Source: Catonia carolina
Lineage: Eukaryota; Arthropoda; Insecta; Hemiptera; Achilidae
Direction of reading: 5' to 3'
Length of the DNA: 64,000 bases
NCBI GenBank assembly: GCA_035578175.1
Contig: JAQMRL010000016.1
Location: 4,572,721-4,636,720 of the forward strand
Below the pieces are notes generated by a model. The model was not told where the DNA came from, ran no database searches, and saw nothing but the letters and a program-made list of their open reading frames with translations. Below, piece by piece: positions 46,337 to 57,886 of this stretch (within the stretch, counting starts at the first letter, position 1; each line of letters opens with the position of its first letter). A program made the translations under genes and the position numbers.

Positions 46337-46663
46337 TTTTTTTTTTTTTAATTCCTAATATGTGTACGTTGCAATCTGTTCAATTCAGAACAATGAGCAA
46401 CCACATGACCCAATGAGATGAGGATGGTATGAAGTGTAAATGATGTGTAGTCTTGTACAGACTCAGGCCGACCATTCCTGAGAGAGTATGGTTAATTGAA
46501 CCCCAACCATCAAAGTACACCGGTAACCACTGCCTAGCATTCAAATCCGTATAAAAGTAACTACCTTTACTAGGATTTGAACCAGGAACCTTTGTCTCCG
46601 AAAATCAGCTGTTAAACAGCTGATTTTGGTGACGACTTTACCTCTAGACCAACCCGGTGGGTT
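46337..46663 (-). mobile_element. tRNA-derived SINE family S, copy S2
   Basis: Minus orientation, same head, palindrome and body as S1. Target duplication not clear. Confidence 0.83.
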
Positions 46664-47004
46664 ATGAAAATTTGATGTTTTGAAGATTTACTCACACAAA
46701 TCTGTGTGTGTATTGCAACTGTAGGTAAATTTAATTATTCACAACAGAGTAATAAAAATTATGTTATGATACCGTTAAATCACAATAGGAACATTCCACA
46801 ATGGTTAACTACTAAGGTGACTGTCACTCGTTTTACACAATGTAACCGAGAACGGGTGTGTCTAAGCTTGGGTAGTGGTGGAAGGGGTAGGGTACAGAGC
46901 TTCGAAATGAATATCGGTGGCTCGTAGACCTATATTTATTGTTCTATTTATTTTGTTTTCTAAAATATTACTATGTTTATTTTTATAAAATTGGTAATTA
47001 TTTT
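46664..47004. other. Intergenic or intronic sequence
   Basis: A 73-codon open frame has no known motif. Nothing else seen. Confidence 0.4.
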
Positions 47005-47392
47005 TATTTTATCAAACATCCTATGTAGGATTTTTAAACAGCCATATTATTTTAAATTAAAATATATATTTCTAACCACCAGAATACGGTAACATAAAAA
47101 ACTTACCAATGTTTATAGCGCTTTCGTGTATCTTGTACACATCTTCAGTAAATAAAAATTTATTTCACGTCAAAATTTAAAACTTCCTGCTCCTACCATG
47201 GTAGATAAGGAATAGTCCAATAATTAAATATAGTCCAAAAATTTGGACTATTCCTTATCCACCATGGTAGGAGCAGGAAGTTTTAAATTTTGGCGTAAAA
47301 TAAATTTTAATTTACTGAAGATGTGTACAAGATACACGAAAGTGCTATAAACATTGGTAAGTGTTTTATGTTACCGTATTCTGGTGGTTAGA
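47005..47392. repeat. Foldback family Q, copy Q1
   Basis: Arms 47072-47237 and 47244-47392 form a near-perfect palindrome beginning ctaaccaccagaatacggta. The left flank from 47005 also matches copy Q2. Confidence 0.82.
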
Positions 47393-47604
47393 ACTATATA
47401 TTACAATTCAAAATTGGTAATATCTCCGTTATTATGATAAAAATTAAAAACTTTATAAAATCAAACTTATTTGTATTTAAACGTTCCGTAATTTTGATTA
47501 TTATATAACATTTTTTGATAGATTGACTTTTAACGGGAGATATTCACAGTTTTTTGTATACCTCTCCCTCTGAACTTTGTCATCACTTTGTGATATTAAA
47601 AAAT

Positions 47605-48405
47605 CTGGTGTGAAACACTCACACGACTTTCTCTTGCCAATGCAAATAATTAACAATAAACCTAACAATAGTAATAAAACATTAAAAATAAACAAAAACC
47701 TAACCTCAAGAAACATAACCTAATTTTAAACATATATGAAAGACGCAAAATTAAAATCAACCTCAGTTTGGCTTCAAAATACGGAAAATCACTCTTTCAC
47801 ACTAAACTACTCTCGGTAGAGAAAAATGCTCTAAATAAAAGTTGTAGATCTTTTAATTTTCTATAAATTCGATTATATACACTTTTGTCATAAAATGCAT
47901 ACTAAGGACGAAATCTTAAAAAAATAAATTTTTCACACGTTTTCGTGAGAAAAAAACAGAAAATCGCTAATTACCGCTAAACTAAGCGTTATACAAAAAA
48001 ATGTTGGAAATAAAAGTTGTAGAATTTTAAATTCTCTACATTTTTTATTATAAAAAATTTTTGCGCTATAATACATATTAAAGGCGTAATCTTAAAAAAA
48101 CACTTTTTTTACGTGAAAACAGCCTCACCAAGAATTTCAGCAAACATGGCGCCTACCCTATCTTGTAGAGAATAAAAAATTGAGTAAACCAGGCGATTTA
48201 AAAAAAAAATTGTAGGACCAGTTTTTGAGAAAATCGCAAAAAAGTGAAAAATTATACGAATAAACTACTACTTCCGGTTGACCGATTGTGATGAAAATGT
48301 TCTTGTCGGGTCCGGTAGTAGTATGTAACTTAAGTTTCAAGTTCGTACGATATTACTTTCTTGAGATATTTTGTAAACTCACACACACACGCGCGCGCGC
48401 GCGCG

Positions 48406-48459
<54 letters not shown>

Positions 48460-48590
48460 AATCGCTAAAAACATGTTTTGTTGGGTTCAGGAGGTCTGAA
48501 GGCGTGTAGATCTGGTGAAGAGTGTATTTTTTAAAATCGACATGAAAACAATACTTTCCTTCCTATATATTCATATAGGCAAGAGAAAGT
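47605..48590 (+). mobile_element. Family B copy B12
   Basis: Full length. The microsatellite here is compound: CA, then CG, then CA, then a 34-base GA run (48424-48457). Confidence 0.86.
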
Positions 48591-49285
48591 AAAAATGTAT
48601 ATAGCCTATTTTCATTTATATAATGTCCAGAACCTAAATACCGAAATTCATTGAATTTGGTTCAGCGGAGGTTTTTGCGTGATGCCGTAACATACAAACG
48701 GACAAAAATTCATCTGAACTTATTTTCGGTGATTAGGCTACTTGGTAGATTTGGTGTAGAAAAAAAATTTGGGCCATTTTGAAAAATTGTACATACAAAA
48801 TCACAATTTTATTTATATAGGTAGATCAGTGAAAAAGTAGAAGAACTATAATACAGTATTAAATTGTCATAAAAAGGGGTGGGGGCTTAGCGACCGTAAT
48901 GGAGGGGGGGTTTAACCAGCAGCTGTCCGTTAAAAGAACGTCTACCGTGACATAGAGAGAGTAGCCTACATACAGCTCTACGCATTGTGTACCTAAATTA
49001 CATAGAAATACAATTGCCTGCATTTACTACACAAGTAAGATCGTTAAGACGCGTATACACTAAGTTAACGAACGCGCGCCGTCCAAATTCAGCTAAGAAG
49101 ATAAGAGTTTTTTCTATATAAGTAAGACTATTTTTCATAAGGACAAGAAAACCAAATAGTACATTTTTTCAGAAGTCATTTCTCTATCTTGAGGGGCGGT
49201 TTGTCAACGCACTTCCATCGTATTTACACAGTATTATAAAATCACCACATTGTATGAAACATAAACTTAAATATCATATCCTATT
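48591..49285. other. AT-rich sequence
   Basis: 48620-48700 (ttcagcggaggtttttgcgtg) resembles a decayed transposon end but cannot be assigned. No gene. Confidence 0.35.
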
Positions 49286-50028
49286 GCTAGCAGTACACTA
49301 TTGCCGAATGATTCGACGAATATTCGGGCCAAGTGGCGACAACGAATCTCAGCGAATGTTCTACACGAACTAACCCAGTACATACTCGTCTATATTCGCG
49401 AAACCTCAGTTCGATCGTGTCATCACATAATTCAACGTAGATCAGAAAATGGATTTTGATGTAGGGGTTGCAGCGGCTTTTTATATGTACAGTTATGCGT
49501 ACTACAAATACATTCATGCATTTTTAATTCTACCGTGGAACGGTTTAATTTTTCGCTCAAACGAACCCACGCGTCGTTTATGTGCTTCTTATCCTTGTGT
49601 TTTTTATGGCAAGGATCCCATAACACTCCCTCACTATGGTAAGCTTCCAAAAAAACTAAAGTATTTTCATTTGACCATTCCATAGCAAAATACACAGTTA
49701 AACAGTTATAAAAATTAATAATAAATAAATAAAAAGTACACAGTAAATAAATAAGTAAGTAGGTAATGAATAAAAAGTATGGTGTAGAGGCACGGAATAA
49801 TGTAGCCCGAATGAAGGCGAGTGTGTACTGCTAGCAGTTTGGCCCACTTCGCTCTCGTTATTCGTCTGTATTCGTCCCCTTTGATTCGTGCAAAGTACCG
49901 ACTCCAGACCGAACTAAGGCCAATACGAACCATGGCGAGGCGAAGTGGAACGAATAACCACAAATACACCGAGTACACTATCGTATTCGCCTGACTTCGC
50001 CTACATTCGGCGATAGTGTACTGCTAGC
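49286..50028 (-). mobile_element. PIF/Harbinger-like element with MADF-domain frame
   Basis: 743 bases, 3-base duplication ATT, inverted ends GCTAGCAGTACACTAT (with GCCGAATG following on both sides). A third copy of the end motif lies inside at 49825-49843. A MADF-type frame is on the minus strand. Confidence 0.65.
49432..49695 (-). pseudogene. MADF-like DNA-binding protein fragment
   Basis: 87 open codons; WSNENTLVFLEAYHSEGVLW, then DPCHKKHKDKKHINDAWVRL is the first half of a MADF/SANT-like domain. Harbinger elements carry a Myb/SANT-type second protein, which fits its place between inverted ends. The C-terminal part of the domain is absent, so it is not a working gene. Confidence 0.65.
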
Positions 50029-50570
50029 ATTAAAATAACTGTTCTCTGATTATTTTTTGCTTTCCTCCTTGCAGTAGTTTTTTTTTGTTTGTTTCTGTGC
50101 TCATTAATTGAATTATTTCTCATAAGTAAAAATATCCACATGCATTCCCTAAAATTATTATAAAATAGTTTTAGTTATTGAAAAAAGAAGTATTTTCTCT
50201 AATAATATAATTGTACATAATCTAAGGTAATGTTTAAAAATTTTATAATTATTTTTATATAAATTTTTTTATAAATTTATCATTTAATTTAATGCTTTTA
50301 ACAAAAAATGTTTAATGTATTTCTTGTGCCCTTTTTAGATTTTATAATAGTATTTTTTATAGTAGTTATTAGTATATAATAAATTTGTCTAAATAATTTT
50401 TTTTTTGTTTATCCCTATGCGCGGACAGAACTCTTCGTGAAGAAGAGTTTTTGCGTATAAGTATATTTAGTTAAAAATATTGTAAATAGGTTAGTATAGC
50501 AATAATTGTATTATGTTTAACTAAATAAAACAAATAAATAAAAAAATATGAACATTTCAAAATAGAAGTC
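50029..50570. other. AT-rich sequence
   Basis: No gene or family recognised. Confidence 0.4.
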
Positions 50571-50975
50571 TGATGTTCCATTTTAAAATGCCGGCCATTT
50601 TTTTTAAGTGTATTTTGGCTTCACGTAAAGATAGGGAAATGATTTTTGGATTGAACCTTGCATTTTTATAGATAACAGAAAATTCTATTAGCCTCTAAAC
50701 TTCTTGAGAGGAAACTGAGCTAGCTCTATAGCGGTATCCGCTCCGAGTATAGTCGTTTAGAAAAACAAACTTCTGTGTTTATCCTGCTGCAACTCATTCC
50801 GTAGCTCATTTTGAATTATTTAACAATGTTTTTATTTAAAATAATAAACGCTTTGCTTGACATAATACTGTTGAGAAAATGCATGGTTCAGTCCAAAAAT
50901 CATTTTCCTACCTTTACGTGGAGCCAAAATAAACACTTTCTTAAGAAATGGCCGGCATATTAAAACGGAACATGA
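50571..50975. mobile_element. MITE with about 100-base inverted ends
   Basis: Left arm (tgatgttccattttaaaatg ... cctt) and right arm (... ggccggcatattaaaacgga) are inverted copies of about 100 bases with a 200-base loop. Target duplication unclear; superfamily unknown. Confidence 0.7.
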
Positions 50976-51217
50976 GATTTAACTTTTAAAATATTCAAAT
51001 TATAGAAAAAACTTTGATCTTCAACGTACTTAAACGCCGGTTTTTATAAAAAGCTTGGACGGAGTAACAGACGTTTAAAACCACATTAACAGAAAACCGG
51101 CTAAAAACTGCGTACGTTTTTTCGTAAATTGCTGCAGATCTCTTAGATTAATTAAAAAAAAAAACAATCTAAATCAAACCAATCAATGCAGGAAAGAACA
51201 GGCTTTAATTTAGTGTA

Positions 51218-51547
51218 ACCCAACGAGTTGGTCTAGTGATAAAGTCGTCGCCAAAATCAGCTGTTTAACAGCTGATTTTCGGAGACGAAGGTTCCGTGGT
51301 TCAAATCCTAGTAAAGGTAGTTACTTTTATACGGAGTTGAATACTAGACAGTGGTTACCGGTGTACTTTGATGGTTGGGGTTCATTAACCATACTCTCTC
51401 AGGAGTGGTCGACCTGGGTCTGTACAAGACTACACCTCATTTACGGATCATACATATCATCCTCATCTCATTGGGTCATGGGGTTGCTTATTGTTCTCAA
51501 TTGAACAGATTGCAACGTACACAGATTAGGGATTTTAAAAAAATAAT
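51218..51547 (+). mobile_element. tRNA-derived SINE family S, copy S3
   Basis: Perfect 11-base duplication AATTTAGTGTA (51207-51217, 51548-51558). Head: A box TTGGTCTAGTGAT, B box GGTTCAAATCC, with the palindrome between. Tail ttttaaaaaaataata. Best copy for defining the family. Confidence 0.92.
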
Positions 51548-51710
51548 AATTTAGTGTAGTGTTCAAAAATATTCGTTATGTTTTTTTTTGAGATGAAGCT
51601 CTTCAAACAAGTGCGGGAAGCTGGTATGCCTCTAAGCGCATGCGATATAGCATGCGACATCGCAAGTCGAATCGCAAGTTGAAAAAGAAGCGCACGAGTG
51701 TGGACACATA

Positions 51711-51995
51711 GGTATCAGACGAACTAATGTCCCATAGCCGAGCGAGTGAGAGGGAGATATGTGGCATAATTACGCATGCGCTCAAAGGTCTTTACCGTTG
51801 TAATCCAAATCTGAAAACATATACTACAGTCGTTATCTTGCTTGTTAGTTTACTGCATGCATAAACACTTGCTCATAACAATGAGTAAAATTATACGACA
51901 ATGTTATTGGAACGGCGCGTATGGGTTGTGCGAGTGAGAGCGTTATGCATTCTCTCACTCCCACGGCTAGGGGACTTCCACTCATCTGAAAACTG
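51711..51995 (-). mobile_element. MITE F, solitary copy
   Basis: 285 bases matching the F copies in foldback E2 (tagccgagcgagtgagaggg ... cggctaggggactt), right end ACTG then TA. Confidence 0.7.
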
Positions 51996-52674
51996 TACCT
52001 ACTATACTATAAGCTAGGCCAACAATACGTAAAATGAACTACTGCGCATCGTTTGATCACGCTTTCTTAACATTGATAAATAGATAATAACATTGCAATT
52101 TAAAATAACAATTACAAATTAGTCTTTATTTACATAAACGTATACATTACGCCTATCTACTTTTTTCAAAGGTTTATATCTAATGTAAATTAATGTAATA
52201 TTCTTCATGTCTGGTTAACAAAGTAACAAATTAAAAAAAATCTGGTGTGAAACACTCACACGACTTTCTCTTGCCAATGCAAATAATGACCAATATAACC
52301 TAATATTAGTAAAAAAAAAACATTAGAAACAAACAAAAAAAATTAATCCCATAAAAACAACCTCATTTTAATCATGAGTGAATAAGAAAAATAAAAACTC
52401 CTCAGTTTAGCTTAAAAAAATGGAAAATCACTCTTTCACGCTAAAGTAGGCTCTGCATAGAAAAATGCTCTAAATAAAAGTTGTAGATCTTTTAATTTCC
52501 TACAAATTTGATTATATACAGGTCATTTGTTCTAGCTAGAAGCTCTCCCACCAACGCTCTGCGCCGCTGAGCTGTTCTGTTTAGTGGTGGGGGAAGCACA
52601 TCAAAGGGAAGTGATCAGTCTCTCCATAGTGCTAGCAGCGTTAAGAGCCTAAGTGTACTATAAATCCTAAAAAT

Positions 52675-53604
52675 CTGGTGTGAAACACTCACACAACTTT
52701 CTCTTGCCAATGCAAATAATTAACAATAAACCTAACATTAGTATTAAAACATTAGAAATGAACAAAAGCTAACCTCAAAAACATAACCTTATTTTAATCA
52801 TGAGTGAATGACGCAAAATGAAAATCGAACTCAAGTTTGGCTTAAAAATACGGAAAATCACGCTTTCACGCTAAACTAGGCTCTGTAGAGAAAAATGCTC
52901 TAAACAAAAGTTGTAGATCTTTTAATTTTCTATAAATTTAATTATATACACTTTTGTCGTAAAATGCATACTAAGACCGAAATGTTAAAAAAATCGATTT
53001 TTCTCACGTTTTCGTGAGAAAAAAAAACAGAAAATCGCAAATTACCACTAAACTAAGCGTTATACAAAAAAATGTTTGAAATAAAAGTTGTAGGTTTTTA
53101 AATTCTCTACAACTTTTATTATATAAGTTTTTGCGCTAAAATTTATATTAAAGCCGTAATCTTAAAAAACAACGTTTTTACGTGAAAACAGCCTCACCGA
53201 GAATTTCAGCAAACATGGCGCCTACCCTATCTTGTAGAGAATAAAAAATTGAGTAAAATAGGCGATTTTTAAAAAAATCGTAGGACCAGTTTTTGAGAAA
53301 ATCGCAAAAAACTGAAAAATTATACGAATAAACTACTACTTCCGGTTGACCGATTTTGATGAAAATGTTCGTGTCGCGTCCGGTAGTGGTATGTAACTTA
53401 AGTTTCAAGTTTCAAGTTCGTACGATGTTCCGTTCTTGAGATATTCTGTTCACACACAGACACACACACAGACCAATCGCTAAAAACATGTTTTTTGGGT
53501 TCAGGGGGTCTGAAAACGTATAGATCCGGTGAAAACTCGATTTCGAAAAATCGACATGAAAACAATACTTTCCTTCCTATATATTCATATAGGCAAGAGA
53601 AAGT
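52675..53604 (+). mobile_element. Family B copy B14
   Basis: Full length inside element C2; A-run on both sides (aaaaat left, aaaaac right). Confidence 0.86.
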
Positions 53605-53698
53605 AAAAACATTTACTGTTTGTTGTAATTTTATATTTTTGTTGTTCTATTCCCTTCACATAATGCACTCGTGCATTCAGTAGTAGGCCTACTGTTTT

Positions 53699-54592
53699 AT
53701 GTACCTATTGTTTTTACGGAAAAGGCAGGTAATACGCGGTCAGGCTAGGGAGTATATAGTCAGTGTATACAATTTTATGAAAAAAGAAGCTGAACAAAAC
53801 GGACCAATTTTACTGACCGATGCGCAAAATCGTGTAGCCAGAGCTATGGGGATTTCTCGTAGTAAACTACAGATCAAAGAATTTTGAAAGAAAAAAGAAA
53901 AAACCCTGATATGCTAATCAGAACACCTAATAAGAAAAAAATGAGAAGGAAAGTGAAGAGTGAAGTGGACGATTTTGACAAGTGTGTTGTGAGAAGAACA
54001 ATATATAATTTTCATAAAACAAATGCCTGCCCATAACAGACAGGTGGAGTGTCAAATTATTTACACCCAATCTGTTAGTTGCAGGGCCAAAATAAATAGT
54101 TCTGTTTCTTATCACATGGTCAGCCAATTAAATGACTGAATCATTTAAGAACAGAAGAGGTAGAGGTGTAAAAGACACTAATCAGAGTTATCTCCTCTGA
54201 AAGTAATGAATTTCATTATACAGCCAGACCCTGTGATGAATGAAGTGAAGGTATCATTTCCAGAGTGGAAAATATGTGCTTTTCAGAGGGCCCGGCATGC
54301 TGATAAGCGTACTTTTCCACTCAGTGAGGAAGGCAATGGTAAACCACCTCACTCCTCGTTTTACTTAGTAAAGCCTCTAGAGGTTCAAACCAGCTTTTCG
54401 GCTGATGACCTAAACAACAACAAAACAAATGCTGAATGGCCAACTTTGAATTCGTTACTCTCCGATTTGCGGGAGAAAATTAATTTCAAAGGAAGTAAAT
54501 GGTCGCTGTGGAAAATTATAATTAATCATATGGGATTCAGATGGAGAAAGGCAAAAGACAACAGAAAATATAAAGTTTTTAGTCTAGCTTAG
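53699..54592 (+). pseudogene. IS630-like transposase N-terminal half, split by a SINE
   Basis: Part 1 (53735-54015) reads GQAREYIVSVYNFMKKEAEQ, then LTDAQNRVARAMGISRSKLQ, stop, and in the next frame KSEVDDFDKCVVRRTIYNFH. SINE A9 (54027-54421) follows, then EWPTLNSLLSDLREKINFKG, then SLWKIIINHMGFRWRKAKDN. This order matches a transposase type common in hemipteran genomes (N-terminal helix-turn-helix, then DDFD and LREKINFKG words). The catalytic half is absent. Confidence 0.75.
54027..54421 (+). mobile_element. SINE-like family A, copy A9
   Basis: Perfect 11-base duplication AAAACAAATGC (54016-54026, 54422-54432) inside the transposase fragment. Tail aacaacaac. Confidence 0.9.
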
Positions 54593-55231
54593 TAGCTGTT
54601 ATAGAGTTAGAAAGAGAGGGAATGATCATTAAGTGAGAAGGAGACAACACTTGCCCCGTTGAAACTATCCCTACTCTAACTACTCGCCCTCCCCTTACAA
54701 GCTTCTTCCAAAAACAAATGTACTATACACTTTTATCGCAATATGCATACTAAGGCTGAAATCTTAAAACATCGATTTTTTACACACTTTCGAGAAAAAA
54801 AAACCAAAAATCGATTATTACCACTAAACTAAGCGTTATACAAAAAAATGTATGAAATAAAAGTTGTAGGATTTTAAATTCTCTACAACTTTTATTATAT
54901 ACATTTTTTTGCTTAGGCCTAAATGCATATTAAAGTCGCAATCTTAAAAAAAAACAATTTTTTTACGAGAAACAACCTCCCCAAGAATTTCAGCAGACAT
55001 GGCGCCTACCTCAACCTGTAGAGCATAAAAAATTTAGTAGCTAAATCAGGCGATTTTTAAAAAAAAATTGTAGGAGCAGTTTTTAAAAAAATCGCAGAAA
55101 AGTGAAAAATGGCATGAATAAACTACTACTTTCGGTTGACCGATTTTGATGAAAATGTTTGTGTCCGGTCCTCTAGTAGTACTTAACTTAAGTTTCAAGT
55201 TCGTTCGTTGTTCCGTTCTTGAGATATTCTG

Positions 55232-55282
<51 letters not shown>

Positions 55283-55336
55283 GCACGCACGCACGCACGC
55301 ACGCACAGACCAATCGCTAAAAATATGTTTTTGGTA

Positions 55337-55500
55337 CATGACTGATGTTTTTTGTACTTTCAGTACTTATAATTTAAAAAATAGTTAACTTAATAGGAAT
55401 ACGACATCCGTAAAGTCGGAGACTCTAGCGTGCACCCTGTAGTAGGTGGCTTATGTTTGTTGACAGTAGGAGCAAACTAACAACGGCTCAACTGTACGTA
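55337..55500 (+). repeat. Repeat D, copy 2
   Basis: See 553-715; about 95 percent alike by eye. Confidence 0.7.
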
Positions 55501-55987
55501 CTTTACAAAAGAGCCGAATCACTTTGTTCGCTCAGTGTAAACGCACCTTAACATGACTTGACTCGACGCGTGCTAGCCGTTACAAAAATCGTCCCTCCTT
55601 CTTTAAAAAAACCCCTCTTCTTTTTTTCGAAAAACGACGGTTACAATCATAGGGGCATAACAAAACATTCCACGTACACTAACCAACAAGTAGACTTAAA
55701 CCTAATGCATTGTTTACGTGCATTTTAATATTTTAAAGGGCTGTAGCGTTATACATTTTTTTCAAAGCGTTTGCATTGTTTACGTGCATTTTAATATTTT
55801 AAAGGGCTGTAGCGTTATACATATACTACATTTAAAAACCATTCGATTTCCTACCTGGTCTGACGGTTTTTTTAAAAAAAGCTTTTTAATAAAAGTTGGC
55901 AAAATTAACCAACTTTCTCGTAAACAATCCAACAAAAACAATTTGTTCACTTTCACCTTTATTTATATTTACAACAGTACAATTTTT
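55501..55987. other. Sequence with a 67-base tandem duplication
   Basis: gcattgtttacgtgcatttt ... agcgttatacat occurs at 55706 and again at 55773, period 67. No gene. Confidence 0.7.
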
Positions 55988-56120
55988 ACTTTCTCTTGCC
56001 TATTTGAATAAATATAAGAAGGAAAGTATTGTTTTCAAGTAGATTTTTCGAAATCGAGTTTTCACCGGATCTACAAGTTTTCAGACCCCCTGAACCCAAA
56101 AAACATGTTTTTAGCGATTG

Positions 56121-56178
<58 letters not shown>

Positions 56179-56827
56179 ACAGAATATCTCAAGAACCGAA
56201 CATCGTACGAACTTGAAACTTAAGTTAGATACTACTACCGGACCAGACACGAACATTTCCATCAAAATCGGTCAACCGGAAGCAGTAGTTTATTAGTGCC
56301 ATTTTTCACTTTTTTGTGATTTTCTCAAAAAAAAAACGGCTCCTACGATTTTATTCAAAATCGCCTCATTTACTAAATTGTTTTATGCTCTACAAGATAA
56401 AGTATTTAAAATTTAAAATCCTACATTTATTTCAAACATTTTTTTGTATAACCCTTAGTTTAGCGGTAATATTAGCGATTTTCTGTTTTATTTTCACGAA
56501 GATTTATTTGTAAAAAAAATTGATTTTTCAAGATTTCAGCCGTAGTATGCATTTTACGACAAAAGTTTATATATTCAAATTTATAGGAAATTTAACGATC
56601 TACAACTTGTATTTAGAGCATTTGTCTCTACAGAACTTAGTTTAGCGTGAGAGTGATTTTCCGTATTTTTAGCCAAACTGAGGTTGATCTTCATTTTCCG
56701 TCTTTCACTCATGATTAAAATTAGGTTATGTTTATTGAGGTTAATTTTTTTGTTTATTTCTAATGTTAGGTTACATTGTTAATTATTGGCATTGGCAAGA
56801 GAAAGTTGTGTGAGTGTTTCACACCAG
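55988..56827 (-). mobile_element. Family B copy B16
   Basis: Minus orientation with a long pure (GT)n tract (56124-56169). About 130 bases are deleted after gctctacaagata. Confidence 0.84.
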
Positions 56828-57594
56828 ATTTTTTTATTCTTTTTTTCAAACGACTGGAGTAATAAAAAAAAGATTACACCCTTGTAATTAGATTAATGTT
56901 CACAGTACATTGTCCAATGTTAAATTCACTACACGTCAAATTTGTTGGGAAGCACGGCATATCACGTGCTCCGCACTGAATATGCTAATTCAGGGACTTT
57001 AATTGTTAAGAATCCCAAAATTTCCTGTGGGGCTCGTTGAGAAACCCTTAAATTTCGAATCAAACAGTGTAGTAATTTTTGAATAAATTTTTTGACTTCG
57101 CATGTTCGCGAAAAATCAAGATTTTGAAGATCAGATTGAAAAATGCGTACATCGAAATGTTTTCTTGGTTACAATTCTTACATACAACAGTCAGGGGTTT
57201 GTTTTTTTAAACCGATCAGAGCGGTAAAAAAATACAAAAGGTACCATTTAATGATTAAAATGAAACTCCATGCATGTTATTCACACAATGCATTCCTTAC
57301 ATAACGTTTGTCATCTGTTTTCATTCTTTCAATAAAAAAAAGGTATAATCAAAATGTTAAGTTCAATTTGGGAGTGGTTTAAAGGGATAGTAATTTAGTT
57401 TGGGGGTAAGGGGAAGGAGGGAGTGATGGAAACGACGACGAACGGAAATTGGAAAGAGAAGAAACGATTATAAAGGGGAACAAGAGGAAGTGAGTAGGAG
57501 AGAAAACATTGGAACAGCAGCAGCTGTGTTTGCCAGAAGCCAGAAGCCAAGATAGGTGGTAGAACAGCTGCTCTAATATTATACCTTATAGTCC
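56828..57594. other. Unclassified sequence
   Basis: Partly purine-rich (57400-57500). No gene recognised. Confidence 0.4.
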
Positions 57595-57860
57595 GTCATG
57601 CATCGAGGTTCTTCATAGCACCAGCTCAACAAGCCAACCAACCGACTGACTATTAACATAACACAGAATATAAAAGGAGACAGATGACTACCTTGCGTTA
57701 CACCAAAATACCGATCCCATTCTATATATGACATAATACGCTGACAAAAAAAATCACCATCAATAGAACAAAAATCTTTTAATAGAGCGACTCTTGACGG
57801 AGGAACTCAATAAAACTAACAAACCATTTCAACACTATCAGTGACAGAGCAACCATTAAA
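57595..57860 (-). pseudogene. Jockey-like reverse transcriptase fragment
   Basis: Minus strand 57740-57620 reads RYFGVTQGSHLSPFIFCVML, equivalent to the GVPQGSxLxPLLF polymerase motif. Frameshifted on both sides. Confidence 0.6.
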
Positions 57861-57886
57861 GTCACAAACCGAAACAAATATACATA

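Larger units (their letters stand above)
52519..54725 (+). mobile_element. IS630-like element C2 with transposase fragment
   Basis: TA-flanked (52517-52518, 54726-54727), ends CAGGTCATTTGTTC and TAGTACATTTGTT (read inward). Contains a transposase N-terminal half in plus sense, family B copy B14 and SINE A9. Without these insertions it is under 1 kb, so it was already a deleted copy. Confidence 0.75.
52242..55333 (+). mobile_element. Family B copy B13, split by element C2
   Basis: Left part 52242-52518 stops at gattatata; the right part resumes at 54726 with tacacttttatcgc and runs through a long CA/CG tract (55235-55308) to 55333, where the right end is lost. With the insertion removed and one TA kept, the sequence reads as family consensus. 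Confidence 0.8.

Noticed and set aside
49432..49695. MADF protein as a host transcription factor gene
   Set aside because: Only half the domain is present, no splice sites continue it, and it lies between inverted ends with a 3-base duplication.
54206..54592. 128-codon frame starting MNFIIQPDPVMNEVKVSFPEW
   Set aside because: It is SINE A9 read through into a transposase fragment. The N-terminal part recurs in A1 and A2 only as repeat DNA.
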